Source of the DNA: JAHBNG01 sp039028975
GTDB taxonomy: Bacteria > Chloroflexota > Anaerolineae > Caldilineales > Caldilineaceae
Length of the DNA stretch: 64,000 bases
Direction of reading: 5' to 3'
Assembly (NCBI GenBank): GCA_039028975.1
Contig: JBCCHB010000020.1
Span: 62,001-126,000, forward strand
Positions 1 to 6,558 of the stretch are shown here, piece by piece. Within the stretch, counting starts at the first letter, position 1. Each line of letters starts with the position of its first letter. Position numbers and translations under genes: made by a program. A model generated the notes under the pieces. That model saw only the letters and a list, made by a program, of their open reading frames with translations, searched no databases and was not told where the DNA came from.

Positions 1-497
1 CCAGCATCCGTGCACTCTTTGAGCCACTGATAGGCATTCTACGTTATATGCCGGCTCCGGCTTTTATTCCTCTCTTTATTCTGTACATGGGAATTGACGA
101 AGCGCCCAAAATCACGTTGATCTTTGTTGGGACTGTCTTCTATAATATCCTGATGATCATGGATGCGGCCAAGTTTGTACCCAAGGATTTGATCGAAACG
201 ACTTATACTCTTGGTGGACGTCGTTATCAAGCGTTACTCCAAGTCATTACGCCCTATATTCTGCCCAACATCATAGATACGTTTCGTATTAATATTGCCG
301 CATCATGGAATCTGGTGGTTGTGGCCGAATTAGTTGCCGCGGAGGTTGGTTTGGGCAAGCGCATCCTGATTGCCCAAAAGTTTCTGAATACCGACGAGAT
401 TTTTGCCAATCTGATTATGTTGGGTGTCATTGGTTTTGCCCTGGACCTGTTGTTTCGTCTTTTACAGCGTCTTCTGTGCAAGTGGGCGGTGACCTAA
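1..497 (+). CDS. ABC transporter permease, NitT/TauT type (5' end outside window)
   Basis: This is the C-terminal part of an inner-membrane permease of the nitrate/taurine/sulfonate class; the reading frame is open from the first bases and the start lies upstream. The visible part begins with a helix-rich stretch (ALFEPLIGILRYMPAPAFIP) typical of SsuC/TauC permeases. The cytoplasmic coupling loop follows around nucleotides 195-245 (LIETTYTLGGRRYQALLQV), and the hydrophobic C-terminal helices come last. The stop overlaps the start of the ATPase gene by one base (TAATG), so the two are translationally coupled. Because the downstream genes resemble the guanidine hydrolase system, guanidine is the most likely substrate; that is inference, as sequence alone does not give substrate specificity. 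The periplasmic binding protein would be expected just upstream. Confidence 0.9.
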   Translation, partial: SIRALFEPLIGILRYMPAPAFIPLFILYMGIDEAPKITLIFVGTVFYNILMIMDAAKFVPKDLIETTYTLGGRRYQALLQVITPYILPNIIDTFRINIAASWNLVVVAELVAAEVGLGKRILIAQKFLNTDEIFANLIMLGVIGFALDLLFRLLQRLLCKWAVT

Positions 498-1273
498 TGC
501 ATCTTGAAATCTCTAGCCTTACCAAAGAGTTTCGTAGAAAAAGAGGGGCACCATTCACAGCCTTGCAAGATATCAACATGCACATTGAGACGGGCGAATT
601 TGTCTGTGTCGTCGGTGCGTCTGGTTCTGGTAAATCAACACTATTGCGGCTGGTGGCCGGGCTGGAGGCTCCCACCGCTGGAATGATTACCGTGGATGGA
701 GAATCTGTGATTGGTCCGGGTCCAGATAGAGGCATGGTTTTTCAGAGCTATACGCTTTATCCGTGGATGACGGTGGCTGGAAATGTTGCGTTTGGCCTGA
801 AGTTACAGGGCGTGCCAAAATCGGATAGGCTTGGCACGGTTGAGAATTATTTGGATGTTGTTGGGCTATCGGCCTTCAGCCAGTCATATCCCAAAGAGCT
901 ATCTGGTGGCATGAAACAACGGGTCGCCATCGCCCGTGCATTGGCCTGCCAACCCAAAATTCTGCTTATGGATGAGCCATTTGGTGCATTGGATGTCCAG
1001 ACCAAAGAGAGCATGCAGCAATTTCTGCTTGAACTTTGGGCGCGCACCCAAACCAGTATTCTCATGATCACCCATGACGTGGAAGAGGCTATTATGCTCT
1101 CTCAGCGTATCTACGTTCTTTCGGCTCAACCTGGTACAGTCAAAGCAGAGTTACCTATTCACTTTGAGGATGAGCGTACCCATAAACTCAAGCGCCTCTC
1201 CATTTTTCAGGATCTGCGCGAAGAAATATCCAGTCTTATTCGCTCCCCAGAAGCGGATTTGTTGATAGCATAA
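497..1273 (+). CDS. ABC transporter ATP-binding protein, NitT/TauT type
   Basis: This 258-residue protein is the cytoplasmic ATPase that drives the preceding permease. Walker A is GASGSGKST at residues 40-48. A Q-loop region (VFQSYTLYPWMTV), the signature LSGGMKQRVAIARA and Walker B ILLMDEPFGALD follow, with the switch histidine in ITHDVEEA. Length and motif order match SsuB/TauB. The ATG at 497 is chosen because it overlaps the permease stop (TAATG); a longer open frame upstream lies inside the permease gene and is not used. It is the second gene of the operon that continues with a ureohydrolase and two nickel chaperones, so it probably powers import of that enzyme's substrate. Confidence 0.93.
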   Translation: MHLEISSLTKEFRRKRGAPFTALQDINMHIETGEFVCVVGASGSGKSTLLRLVAGLEAPTAGMITVDGESVIGPGPDRGMVFQSYTLYPWMTVAGNVAFGLKLQGVPKSDRLGTVENYLDVVGLSAFSQSYPKELSGGMKQRVAIARALACQPKILLMDEPFGALDVQTKESMQQFLLELWARTQTSILMITHDVEEAIMLSQRIYVLSAQPGTVKAELPIHFEDERTHKLKRLSIFQDLREEISSLIRSPEADLLIA

Positions 1274-1296
1274 CAACTCCAACATAAACAAACCCC

Positions 1297-1303
1297 AAGG
1301 AGG
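1297..1303 (+). promoter_or_regulatory. Strong ribosome binding site deciding a TTG start
   Basis: AAGGAGG lies seven bases before a TTG codon at 1311. The nearby ATG at 1318 is out of frame with the ureohydrolase, so the Shine-Dalgarno position supports the rare TTG start. Confidence 0.75.
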
Positions 1304-1310
1304 AGAACAA

Positions 1311-2492
1311 TTGAACAATGAAGAATCCCGTTTTGGGAAACTCCACCCCGACCTGGAGAACAGCCAAGCAGCGGAAGCCCTGCGTAAAGAGGCGGAGCTG
1401 AGCAATGATGGTTGGTTGCGAGAGGTGGCACGGAACAAAGAGTTAGGGTTAGAAGCCGCACCATCTATCGAAGACCGCACCATTTCCACCTTTGCCCGAG
1501 GAGAACTCCCGCACTTTGCTGGCATTAATACCTTCCTTAAAGCTCCATATGTAGAAGACGTAAGCAAAGCAGGAGACTATGATGTTTGCGTCTTTGGGAT
1601 TCCATTGGATACAGGAACCACCTATAGGGCCGGGACTCGCTTTGGCCCTCAAGGCATCCGCAAGATTTCGGCTCTTTACGGCACATACTACTTTGAGATG
1701 GGTGTCGACCTGCGCGAACAGATCACCATGGCCGACTTGGGGGATGTCTTTGTCATTCCCGCCAATATTGAGAAGGCATTTGACCAGATCAGCCGTGCGG
1801 TCTCTAACGTTTTTGCCAGTGGAACCTTCCCCATCATGCTGGGAGGGGATCACTCGATTGGGTATCCTTGCGTACGAGGGATTGCACCTCACGTTGACGG
1901 CAACATTGGCATCATCCACATTGACCGCCACGTAGACACCCAGGAAAAGGACATGGATGAGCGGATGCACACCACACCCTGGTTCCATGCCACCAACATC
2001 GAAAATGCACCCCCCAAAAATTTAGTTCAATTTGGCATTGGTGGTTGGCAAGCCCCACGGCCAGGGGTCAAGGTCAGCCGGGAGCGGGGTACCACCATCA
2101 TGACCATAACCGATATTATGGAGCTTGGTCTGGACAAAGCCCTGGACATTGCTATCGAAGTAGCTCAAGAAGGGACAAAGGCCGTCTATCTGAGTTTTGA
2201 CATCGATAGTGTAGACGCGGGATTTGTACCCGGCACCGGATGGCCCGAACCGGGCGGGCTTATGCCTCGAGAGGCCCTCCACATTGTGCAGCGCGTCGCC
2301 CGCGAAACCAATCTCTGCGCCATGGAGTTGGTGGAGGTATCGCCCCCTTACGATGTGAGCGACACCACTGCACTCTTAGCTACCCGGGTGATTGCAGACG
2401 TTCTGGCCTCTCTAGTTGATGCGGGCAAGGTGCCTCGTTCCACGCCGAGCTGGCTGAAGGCAGAGCCAGCACAAGAGCCTTGGGCTTTATAA
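1311..2492 (+). CDS. gdmH: Ureohydrolase, probable nickel-dependent guanidine hydrolase
   Basis: This 393-residue protein belongs to the arginase/agmatinase family. Metal-binding motifs are GGDHS near residue 178, DRHVD at 205-209 (most agmatinases have DAHxD) and SFDIDSVD with D297 and D299, followed by PGTGWPEPGG. An N-terminal extension of about 85 residues makes it longer than the usual ~300-residue agmatinase. The cyanobacterial guanidine hydrolase GdmH (Sll1077) is about this size, needs nickel, and has HypA/HypB-like helpers GhaA/GhaB encoded beside it; exactly such a pair follows here. The reaction would be guanidine plus water to urea and ammonium. The TTG start is fixed by the Shine-Dalgarno at 1297. 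A conventional agmatinase or guanidinobutyrase is the main alternative, but nickel chaperones beside it would then be unexplained. Confidence 0.82.
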   Translation: MNNEESRFGKLHPDLENSQAAEALRKEAELSNDGWLREVARNKELGLEAAPSIEDRTISTFARGELPHFAGINTFLKAPYVEDVSKAGDYDVCVFGIPLDTGTTYRAGTRFGPQGIRKISALYGTYYFEMGVDLREQITMADLGDVFVIPANIEKAFDQISRAVSNVFASGTFPIMLGGDHSIGYPCVRGIAPHVDGNIGIIHIDRHVDTQEKDMDERMHTTPWFHATNIENAPPKNLVQFGIGGWQAPRPGVKVSRERGTTIMTITDIMELGLDKALDIAIEVAQEGTKAVYLSFDIDSVDAGFVPGTGWPEPGGLMPREALHIVQRVARETNLCAMELVEVSPPYDVSDTTALLATRVIADVLASLVDAGKVPRSTPSWLKAEPAQEPWAL

Positions 2493-2504
2493 AGGAACCG
2501 TCTT

Positions 2505-2870
2505 ATGCCCCACGAAGTGGATATGACCAAAGCCCTCATTATGAGCTTGGAGGAATGGTGGCTTGAAGAGCCTAAGCCTCAACCAGTCAGCCGAGTCGTG
2601 CTAGAAGTCGGTGCGTTTACTTGTGTTGAGCCAGATTTACTCGTCCGCTCTTTTGCACAGCAGCGTCTGCAGAAGGCGTTTCTGCAATCTGCCGAGCTTG
2701 AAATCAAACCCGTTCCTTTTGTGGCCCACTGTGATCAATGTGATCGAACCTACCAGCCGGATATCGGGCTAGAGTATCGCTGCCCGACTTGCGAAGCGGG
2801 TTTACATAACATCAAATCGGGTAGAGAGTTAAAGATCGCCCAAGTCGAATGGGCAAACGAAAGTTCATAG
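2505..2870 (+). CDS. ghaA: HypA-like nickel chaperone, probable GhaA
   Basis: This 121-residue protein resembles HypA/HybF, which delivers nickel and carries a structural zinc. The zinc site is visible as two CxxC motifs, C76/C79 and C93/C96. The N-terminus reads MPHEV, so a His-Glu pair close to the start, as used for nickel by HypA, is present but shifted by one residue. It starts 12 bases after the ureohydrolase stop, with AAAGGA as ribosome site. No other hydrogenase maturation gene is in view, which favours a role in loading nickel into the adjacent ureohydrolase. The TAG stop lies within the left end of an interspersed repeat (R1), so the original C-terminus may have been altered by the insertion. 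Confidence 0.83.
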   Translation: MPHEVDMTKALIMSLEEWWLEEPKPQPVSRVVLEVGAFTCVEPDLLVRSFAQQRLQKAFLQSAELEIKPVPFVAHCDQCDRTYQPDIGLEYRCPTCEAGLHNIKSGRELKIAQVEWANESS

Positions 2871-2999
2871 GTAGCCAGAAAAACTTGTTCCCGTGCAGAC
2901 GGAAATCTTGTCCTCATAAAGATGGCGTGTCCTCGCTTTTTGGAAATTTCCAAAGAGGATTGGACAAAAATCGGGACAAGACGTTTCTGGCAAAGTATA
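2866..2999. repeat. Interspersed palindromic repeat R1, copy A
   Basis: Terminal inverted repeats are GCCAGAAAAA at 2874 and GTTTCTGGC ending at 2991, with outer CATAG on the left and AGTATA on the right. It is about 134 bp, longer than copies B, C and D; its inner part (GTTCCCGTG, GGACAAAA, CGGGACAAGAC) is also recognisable in copy E. It fills the whole gap between ghaA and ghaB and supplies the ghaA stop codon. Its RNA could fold into a long hairpin within the operon transcript. Confidence 0.75.
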
Positions 3000-3009
3000 G
3001 GAGAATCCC

Positions 3010-3762
3010 ATGTGCGGCCCCAATAGCAACCATCATCATGGCCACGACCATTCTTACAGCCAGGCTTATCCAAATAATGGAGCCCTAAACGATAGCGTTA
3101 ATCTGAACATTGATCTGATGCTAGATACCCAACTCGCGGCAAACCAGAACCAGACAAAGTTCGACACTGCTGGCATCCATTGCTTTAACCTGATGAGTAG
3201 CCCCGGCACTGGCAAGACAACTTTACTAGAGCAAACTCTGGCCAGAATTCAGCCTTCTCGCCAATCAGGCCAGAAAAGTGCTGTGATCGAAGGCGATATG
3301 ACCACTGAACTGGATGCTGACCGCCTACGGGCTTATGGCGTTCCCGTCATTGCTGTTACCACAGGACGTGCTTGCCATCTTGATGCCGAACTGGTCTCTA
3401 CTGCTATAGATCAATTGGATTTGTCCACCCTGGATATCGTCTTTATAGAAAATGTGGGCAATCTAGTCTGCCCGGCCGAATTCCCTTTGGGCGCACACCA
3501 AAACGTGGTACTGGTCAGCGTGACTGAAGGTGATGACAAACCCCTTAAGTATCCTGTTATGTTCCATGAAGCCGATTGTGTAGTCATCACCAAGACCGAC
3601 TTAGCCCCATACGTGCGAGCAGACGTGGAACGGCTTGCGGAAAATGTTCGTCAGATCCGACCTGGCGTACCCATCTTTGCCCTCTCAGCGGAAACAGGTG
3701 ATGGGATGGATGAGTGGGTTCAGTGGTTGAGAGATATAAATCAACCGGCTTTAGATGCCTAA
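3010..3762 (+). CDS. ghaB: HypB-like nickel-loading GTPase, probable GhaB
   Basis: This 250-residue SIMIBI-class GTPase resembles HypB. The N-terminus MCGPNSNHHHGHDH is a histidine-rich, nickel-binding tail. The P-loop SSPGTGKTT is at residues 63-71, followed by EGDMTTELDADR, GRACHLDAE, ENVGNLVCPAEFPLG and the guanine-specificity motif ITKTDL. In the family, GTP hydrolysis drives nickel transfer to hydrogenase or, for GhaB, to guanidine hydrolase. AGGAG at 2999-3003 serves as ribosome site right after the R1 repeat. It is the last gene of the operon and ends eight bases before a converging gene. With HypA alone as partner and no HypCDEF nearby, guanidine hydrolase maturation is the best reading. 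Confidence 0.86.
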   Translation: MCGPNSNHHHGHDHSYSQAYPNNGALNDSVNLNIDLMLDTQLAANQNQTKFDTAGIHCFNLMSSPGTGKTTLLEQTLARIQPSRQSGQKSAVIEGDMTTELDADRLRAYGVPVIAVTTGRACHLDAELVSTAIDQLDLSTLDIVFIENVGNLVCPAEFPLGAHQNVVLVSVTEGDDKPLKYPVMFHEADCVVITKTDLAPYVRADVERLAENVRQIRPGVPIFALSAETGDGMDEWVQWLRDINQPALDA

Positions 3763-3770
3763 TCTATCGT

Positions 3771-4301
3771 TCACTTCCCTCTAGCATGACATTGCTTGTA
3801 CTTCTTACCGCTACCGCACCAGCATGGATCATTGCGCGCTATTTTAATAGGAGGTAAGGTCAACCCTTGAGTGTAAAACCACTGGCCATCCTGCTTGATA
3901 AATTCCGATCTTTCGTGTAACTGGCTGGGTAGTCCCACCTCGTGTTTCGGTTCCATTTTCGTCAATCCTCCCTCCGTAGAATACTGTTTCTCTCCATAGA
4001 AGGCAACAAATTCCACAACGCCCTGCACCTGAGAGTCGGACTGGAAGTCACTTGACAAAACCCTTAACCCTAACCACTCTGTTTCCTGAATGGTTTTGGC
4101 GAGCGTATCCCGCTCTTTCGTGCTTCTTTGAGAGGGATGATGGGTCGCAATGAGATAGTCAATATTTCCTTCAACAAAGGCTGTGTAACGAGAGCGCATC
4201 AACTGATCTGGTGTACTGGGGTTGGCCTTACCAAGTAAGAAGGGCTGGCAACAGGTATCAACGGGTTTCTGGCTGCCGCAGGGACATATTTTCTGATTCA
4301 T
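3771..4301 (-). CDS. YchJ/UPF0225 family protein with two SEC-C motifs
   Basis: This 176-residue protein matches YchJ. It has a SEC-C-like zinc motif at the N-terminus (CPCGSQKPVDTCCQPF), the family core SPDQLMRSRYTAF-like stretch (here TPDQLMRSRYTAFVEGNIDYL), then a second SEC-C motif at the C-terminus (NDPCWCGSGKKYKQCH). E. coli YchJ is about 150 residues, so the size fits. The family's function is not established; SEC-C motifs bind zinc and in SecA contact SecB and ribosomes. It converges on ghaB with an eight-base gap. Confidence 0.88.
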   Translation of the reverse strand: MNQKICPCGSQKPVDTCCQPFLLGKANPSTPDQLMRSRYTAFVEGNIDYLIATHHPSQRSTKERDTLAKTIQETEWLGLRVLSSDFQSDSQVQGVVEFVAFYGEKQYSTEGGLTKMEPKHEVGLPSQLHERSEFIKQDGQWFYTQGLTLPPIKIARNDPCWCGSGKKYKQCHARGK

Positions 4302-4305
4302 GATT

Positions 4306-4533
4306 TTATATTTTGCTCTGGCTGAAAGCAGGCGTTTTGCTGGCGCACGGTATCGACAGTGACCACTTTAGGTATGGGGATGGGTTGGTGTATAGGCCGA
4401 TACAATCATTGGGCAGGAAGGCACGGAGTTCGGGTTCGATGACGATATCGCTGGCTAGCGCGATGAGGCCATTGGCTGCGTTGGCCGCAGGGCCTATGGC
4501 TAAGGTATAGGGGAGTTGGGTCCAGTCATGCAT
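4306..4533 (-). pseudogene. Short possibly frameshifted coding remnant of unknown family
   Basis: A 75-codon open frame on the minus strand (starting MHDWTQLPYTL) shows protein-like composition up to about codon 48 (IVIEPELRAFLPND). A shift to the next frame near 4400 would give a tail (KVVTVDTVRQQNACF) that ends at a stop overlapping the YchJ start codon in the manner of a coupled gene. This suggests a short frameshifted gene, perhaps a remnant. I do not recognise the family. It could equally be a non-coding gap. Confidence 0.25.
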
Positions 4534-4606
4534 AGCTGTATAGAAGAGTATTCAGAAGGGTGCTCGGTGTGTGTTTGGGTCTCCTCTGTGAGCAAAGAGA
4601 CCTTGC

Positions 4607-5419
4607 TTAAGCTGTCTTCGGGTTAATTCCATCGTCCTTTGCAGACCTTACATGTGCTGTGGCCTCTTCTTCAGTGCGAAACCAGACCTCCTGGGCCAGG
4701 GGCTGACGCATCTCCTCTAGTACGTGGCCCACCAAACCAACAGCGCGTGCCATGACGCCCAAGCCGCGACAGATCTGCCACGGAATACCCAATTCACTAG
4801 CCACAGCACCAATGGCTCCTGTTGCATTAATTGGCAAGACACGTTGATAGTGACGCTCTGCTTCCTGATGAATATGCTGCATCAGCGCGATGTAGTGGCC
4901 GTCAAAGCCATTCTCTGCGGCAATAGCAAAGAGTCGTGGGGTACGAGGATCTTCTGGCTTGTGGATTGGGTGGCCCAAACCTGGGATGATACGCTTGTCC
5001 TTGGCAAAACGTGCAACAATCTCTTCCGCTACGGCAGCTAAATCTACCTCAGAAGAGGTCCCGGCAAGCGCCTCTTGCACCATCTGGGCTGACCCTTCAA
5101 TGGTCCCAACAAATACTGATCCCAAACCGAGTAGGCCAGCCGCTACACCACCCTGAAGGGATTCCGGCGCGCCCAACATCGTTAAGCGAGTGGCTAGCGC
5201 GCTAGGCGTTACGCCATGCTCTACCAGCGTAACCAGCAGTGCATTGGCCACAATTGATTCTTGAGCTGTTGGTAAACGGTCCATCAACTCTAAAAAAGCC
5301 ATGTCACCCAAATTGACTTTGCCTAATAACTCGTTGGGCAGATCATAGCCCTTTACAACAATCTGCTCACTGCTACTCCATCCCATATCTGAGCGGAAGG
5401 TTTTGGGTTTGCGTGCCAT
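4607..5419 (-). CDS. Citrate synthase-family protein, citryl-CoA lyase-like
   Basis: This 270-residue protein is a short member of the citrate synthase superfamily, of the citryl-CoA lyase group. Recognisable parts are LVEHGVTPSALATRLTMLG, the glycine-rich stretch LQGGVAAGLLGLGSVFVG, the substrate-binding GLGHPIHKPEDPRTPRLF around residue 150 and the C-terminal RAVGLVGHVLEEMRQP. Full citrate synthases are about 370-430 residues; the large-domain N-terminus is missing, as usual for these proteins. The likely reaction is cleavage of citryl-CoA or a similar acyl-CoA to acetyl-CoA and an oxo acid, in the cytoplasm. No operon partner is visible; an R1 repeat sits just upstream of its start. Confidence 0.78.
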   Translation of the reverse strand: MARKPKTFRSDMGWSSSEQIVVKGYDLPNELLGKVNLGDMAFLELMDRLPTAQESIVANALLVTLVEHGVTPSALATRLTMLGAPESLQGGVAAGLLGLGSVFVGTIEGSAQMVQEALAGTSSEVDLAAVAEEIVARFAKDKRIIPGLGHPIHKPEDPRTPRLFAIAAENGFDGHYIALMQHIHQEAERHYQRVLPINATGAIGAVASELGIPWQICRGLGVMARAVGLVGHVLEEMRQPLAQEVWFRTEEEATAHVRSAKDDGINPKTA

Positions 5420-5431
5420 ATCTTTGAAACC

Positions 5432-5528
5432 TGTTATTCCTCGCCAGAATAATTTTGTCCCGATTCTTGCCTAATCTACTCTAGAAAATTTCGCAAAGGG
5501 AGGACAGATCTCTTCTGGCCATCTTTAA
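5432..5528. repeat. Interspersed palindromic repeat R1, copy B (inverted)
   Basis: CGCCAGAATAATTTTGTCCC at 5442 and AGATCTCTTCTGGCC ending at 5520 form the terminal inverted repeats. The reverse complement aligns with copies C and D over the shared core CCTCCCTTTG...AGAGTAGATT...CGGGACAA. It lies 13 bp upstream of the citryl-CoA lyase-like start. Confidence 0.72.
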
Positions 5529-5644
5529 TTTGTACGAATGGATGACGTAAGTCGTCAATTTGTAAGGCGATAGATCTACCATTTTATATTACAATATTAT
5601 CAGAAGAGAGTCACTTATTCGTATCATTCAACATCGGAGATATT

Positions 5645-6547
5645 ATGAAGATCACAAAGGCCGTGATTACAGCCGCGGGTGCCAATCAACGTACACTGCC
5701 GCTGCAAACCCTCATTGACCGAGATGGACAGGAAAAGTCTGTTCTCAGCATCATTATCGAAGAGACGCTTCACGCAGGCATGGATAATATCTGCGTTGTG
5801 ATTCAACCAGGGGATGAAGATGCTTACCGGCGGGTAGCAGGTGACCATGCCGGTTGGCTCCAATTTGCTACTCAGGAAGAGCCACTTGGTCATGGTCATG
5901 CCGTCTACTGTGCTCGGGACTTTGTTGGCGATGAGCCGTTTCTCCATTTGGTGGGCGATCACTTATACGTAAATCGGGGGGATAAACGTTGTGCCCAATA
6001 TCTGGTCGAGGTAGCCGAAGCCGAATCCTGTGCTGTATCAGCCGTGCAGGCAACGAGAGAAAATCTACTTCCTTATTATGGCACGGTGAGCGCACGGCGA
6101 ATTACGGGACAATCCGACCTATACCAAATTGAGTCAGTAGTCGAAAAGCCGACACCTACCCAGGCGGAGCAACGGCTCTTTGTGCCTGGCTTGCGGGCTG
6201 GGTATTATCTCTGTTTCTTTGGCATGCATGTGCTGACACCAACCGTATTTTCGATCTTAGAGCCGCTAATCTCCCACCTTCCGCATTTTGCTGACCATAG
6301 TACTCAAAATGGCACCAACGGAACCAATCGCCCAAGCGTAACCCTCTCTGACGCATTAAACGAATTAGCCCATAGAGAGCAATACTTAGCACTGGAACAG
6401 CAGCACGATACGCGCTACGATGTAGGCGTCAAATATGGCCTGCTTACAGCCCAGGTTGCCTTGGCCATGAGCGGTCAAGATCGCGATGAGGTACTGACGA
6501 CACTCCTAACCCTGTTGGCTCAGCGCGAGCTGTCCAGTGAAGCATAG
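5645..6547 (+). CDS. Sugar-phosphate nucleotidyltransferase, GalU type
   Basis: This 300-residue protein is a nucleotidyltransferase of the UTP-glucose-1-phosphate uridylyltransferase class. The N-terminus KAVITAAGANQRTLPLQT is the nucleotide-binding G-x-G-x-R-like signature, here altered (AAGANQR rather than AAGxGTR). QEEPLGHGHAVYCARDFVGD matches the family GLGHAV motif, and HLVGDHLYV supplies the metal-binding aspartate. VVEKP is the conserved lysine region. It would join a nucleoside triphosphate to a sugar-1-phosphate in the cytoplasm. The gene is followed after 11 bases by a giant kinase/pyrophosphorylase fusion, suggesting a shared nucleotide-sugar pathway. The exact sugar is unknown. 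Confidence 0.85.
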   Translation: MKITKAVITAAGANQRTLPLQTLIDRDGQEKSVLSIIIEETLHAGMDNICVVIQPGDEDAYRRVAGDHAGWLQFATQEEPLGHGHAVYCARDFVGDEPFLHLVGDHLYVNRGDKRCAQYLVEVAEAESCAVSAVQATRENLLPYYGTVSARRITGQSDLYQIESVVEKPTPTQAEQRLFVPGLRAGYYLCFFGMHVLTPTVFSILEPLISHLPHFADHSTQNGTNGTNRPSVTLSDALNELAHREQYLALEQQHDTRYDVGVKYGLLTAQVALAMSGQDRDEVLTTLLTLLAQRELSSEA

Positions 6548-6558
6548 GAGAGTTGATA

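Noticed and set aside
2505..3762. HypA/HypB as hydrogenase maturation genes
   Set aside because: No hypC, hypD, hypE, hypF or hydrogenase subunit is present, and both genes follow a ureohydrolase directly.
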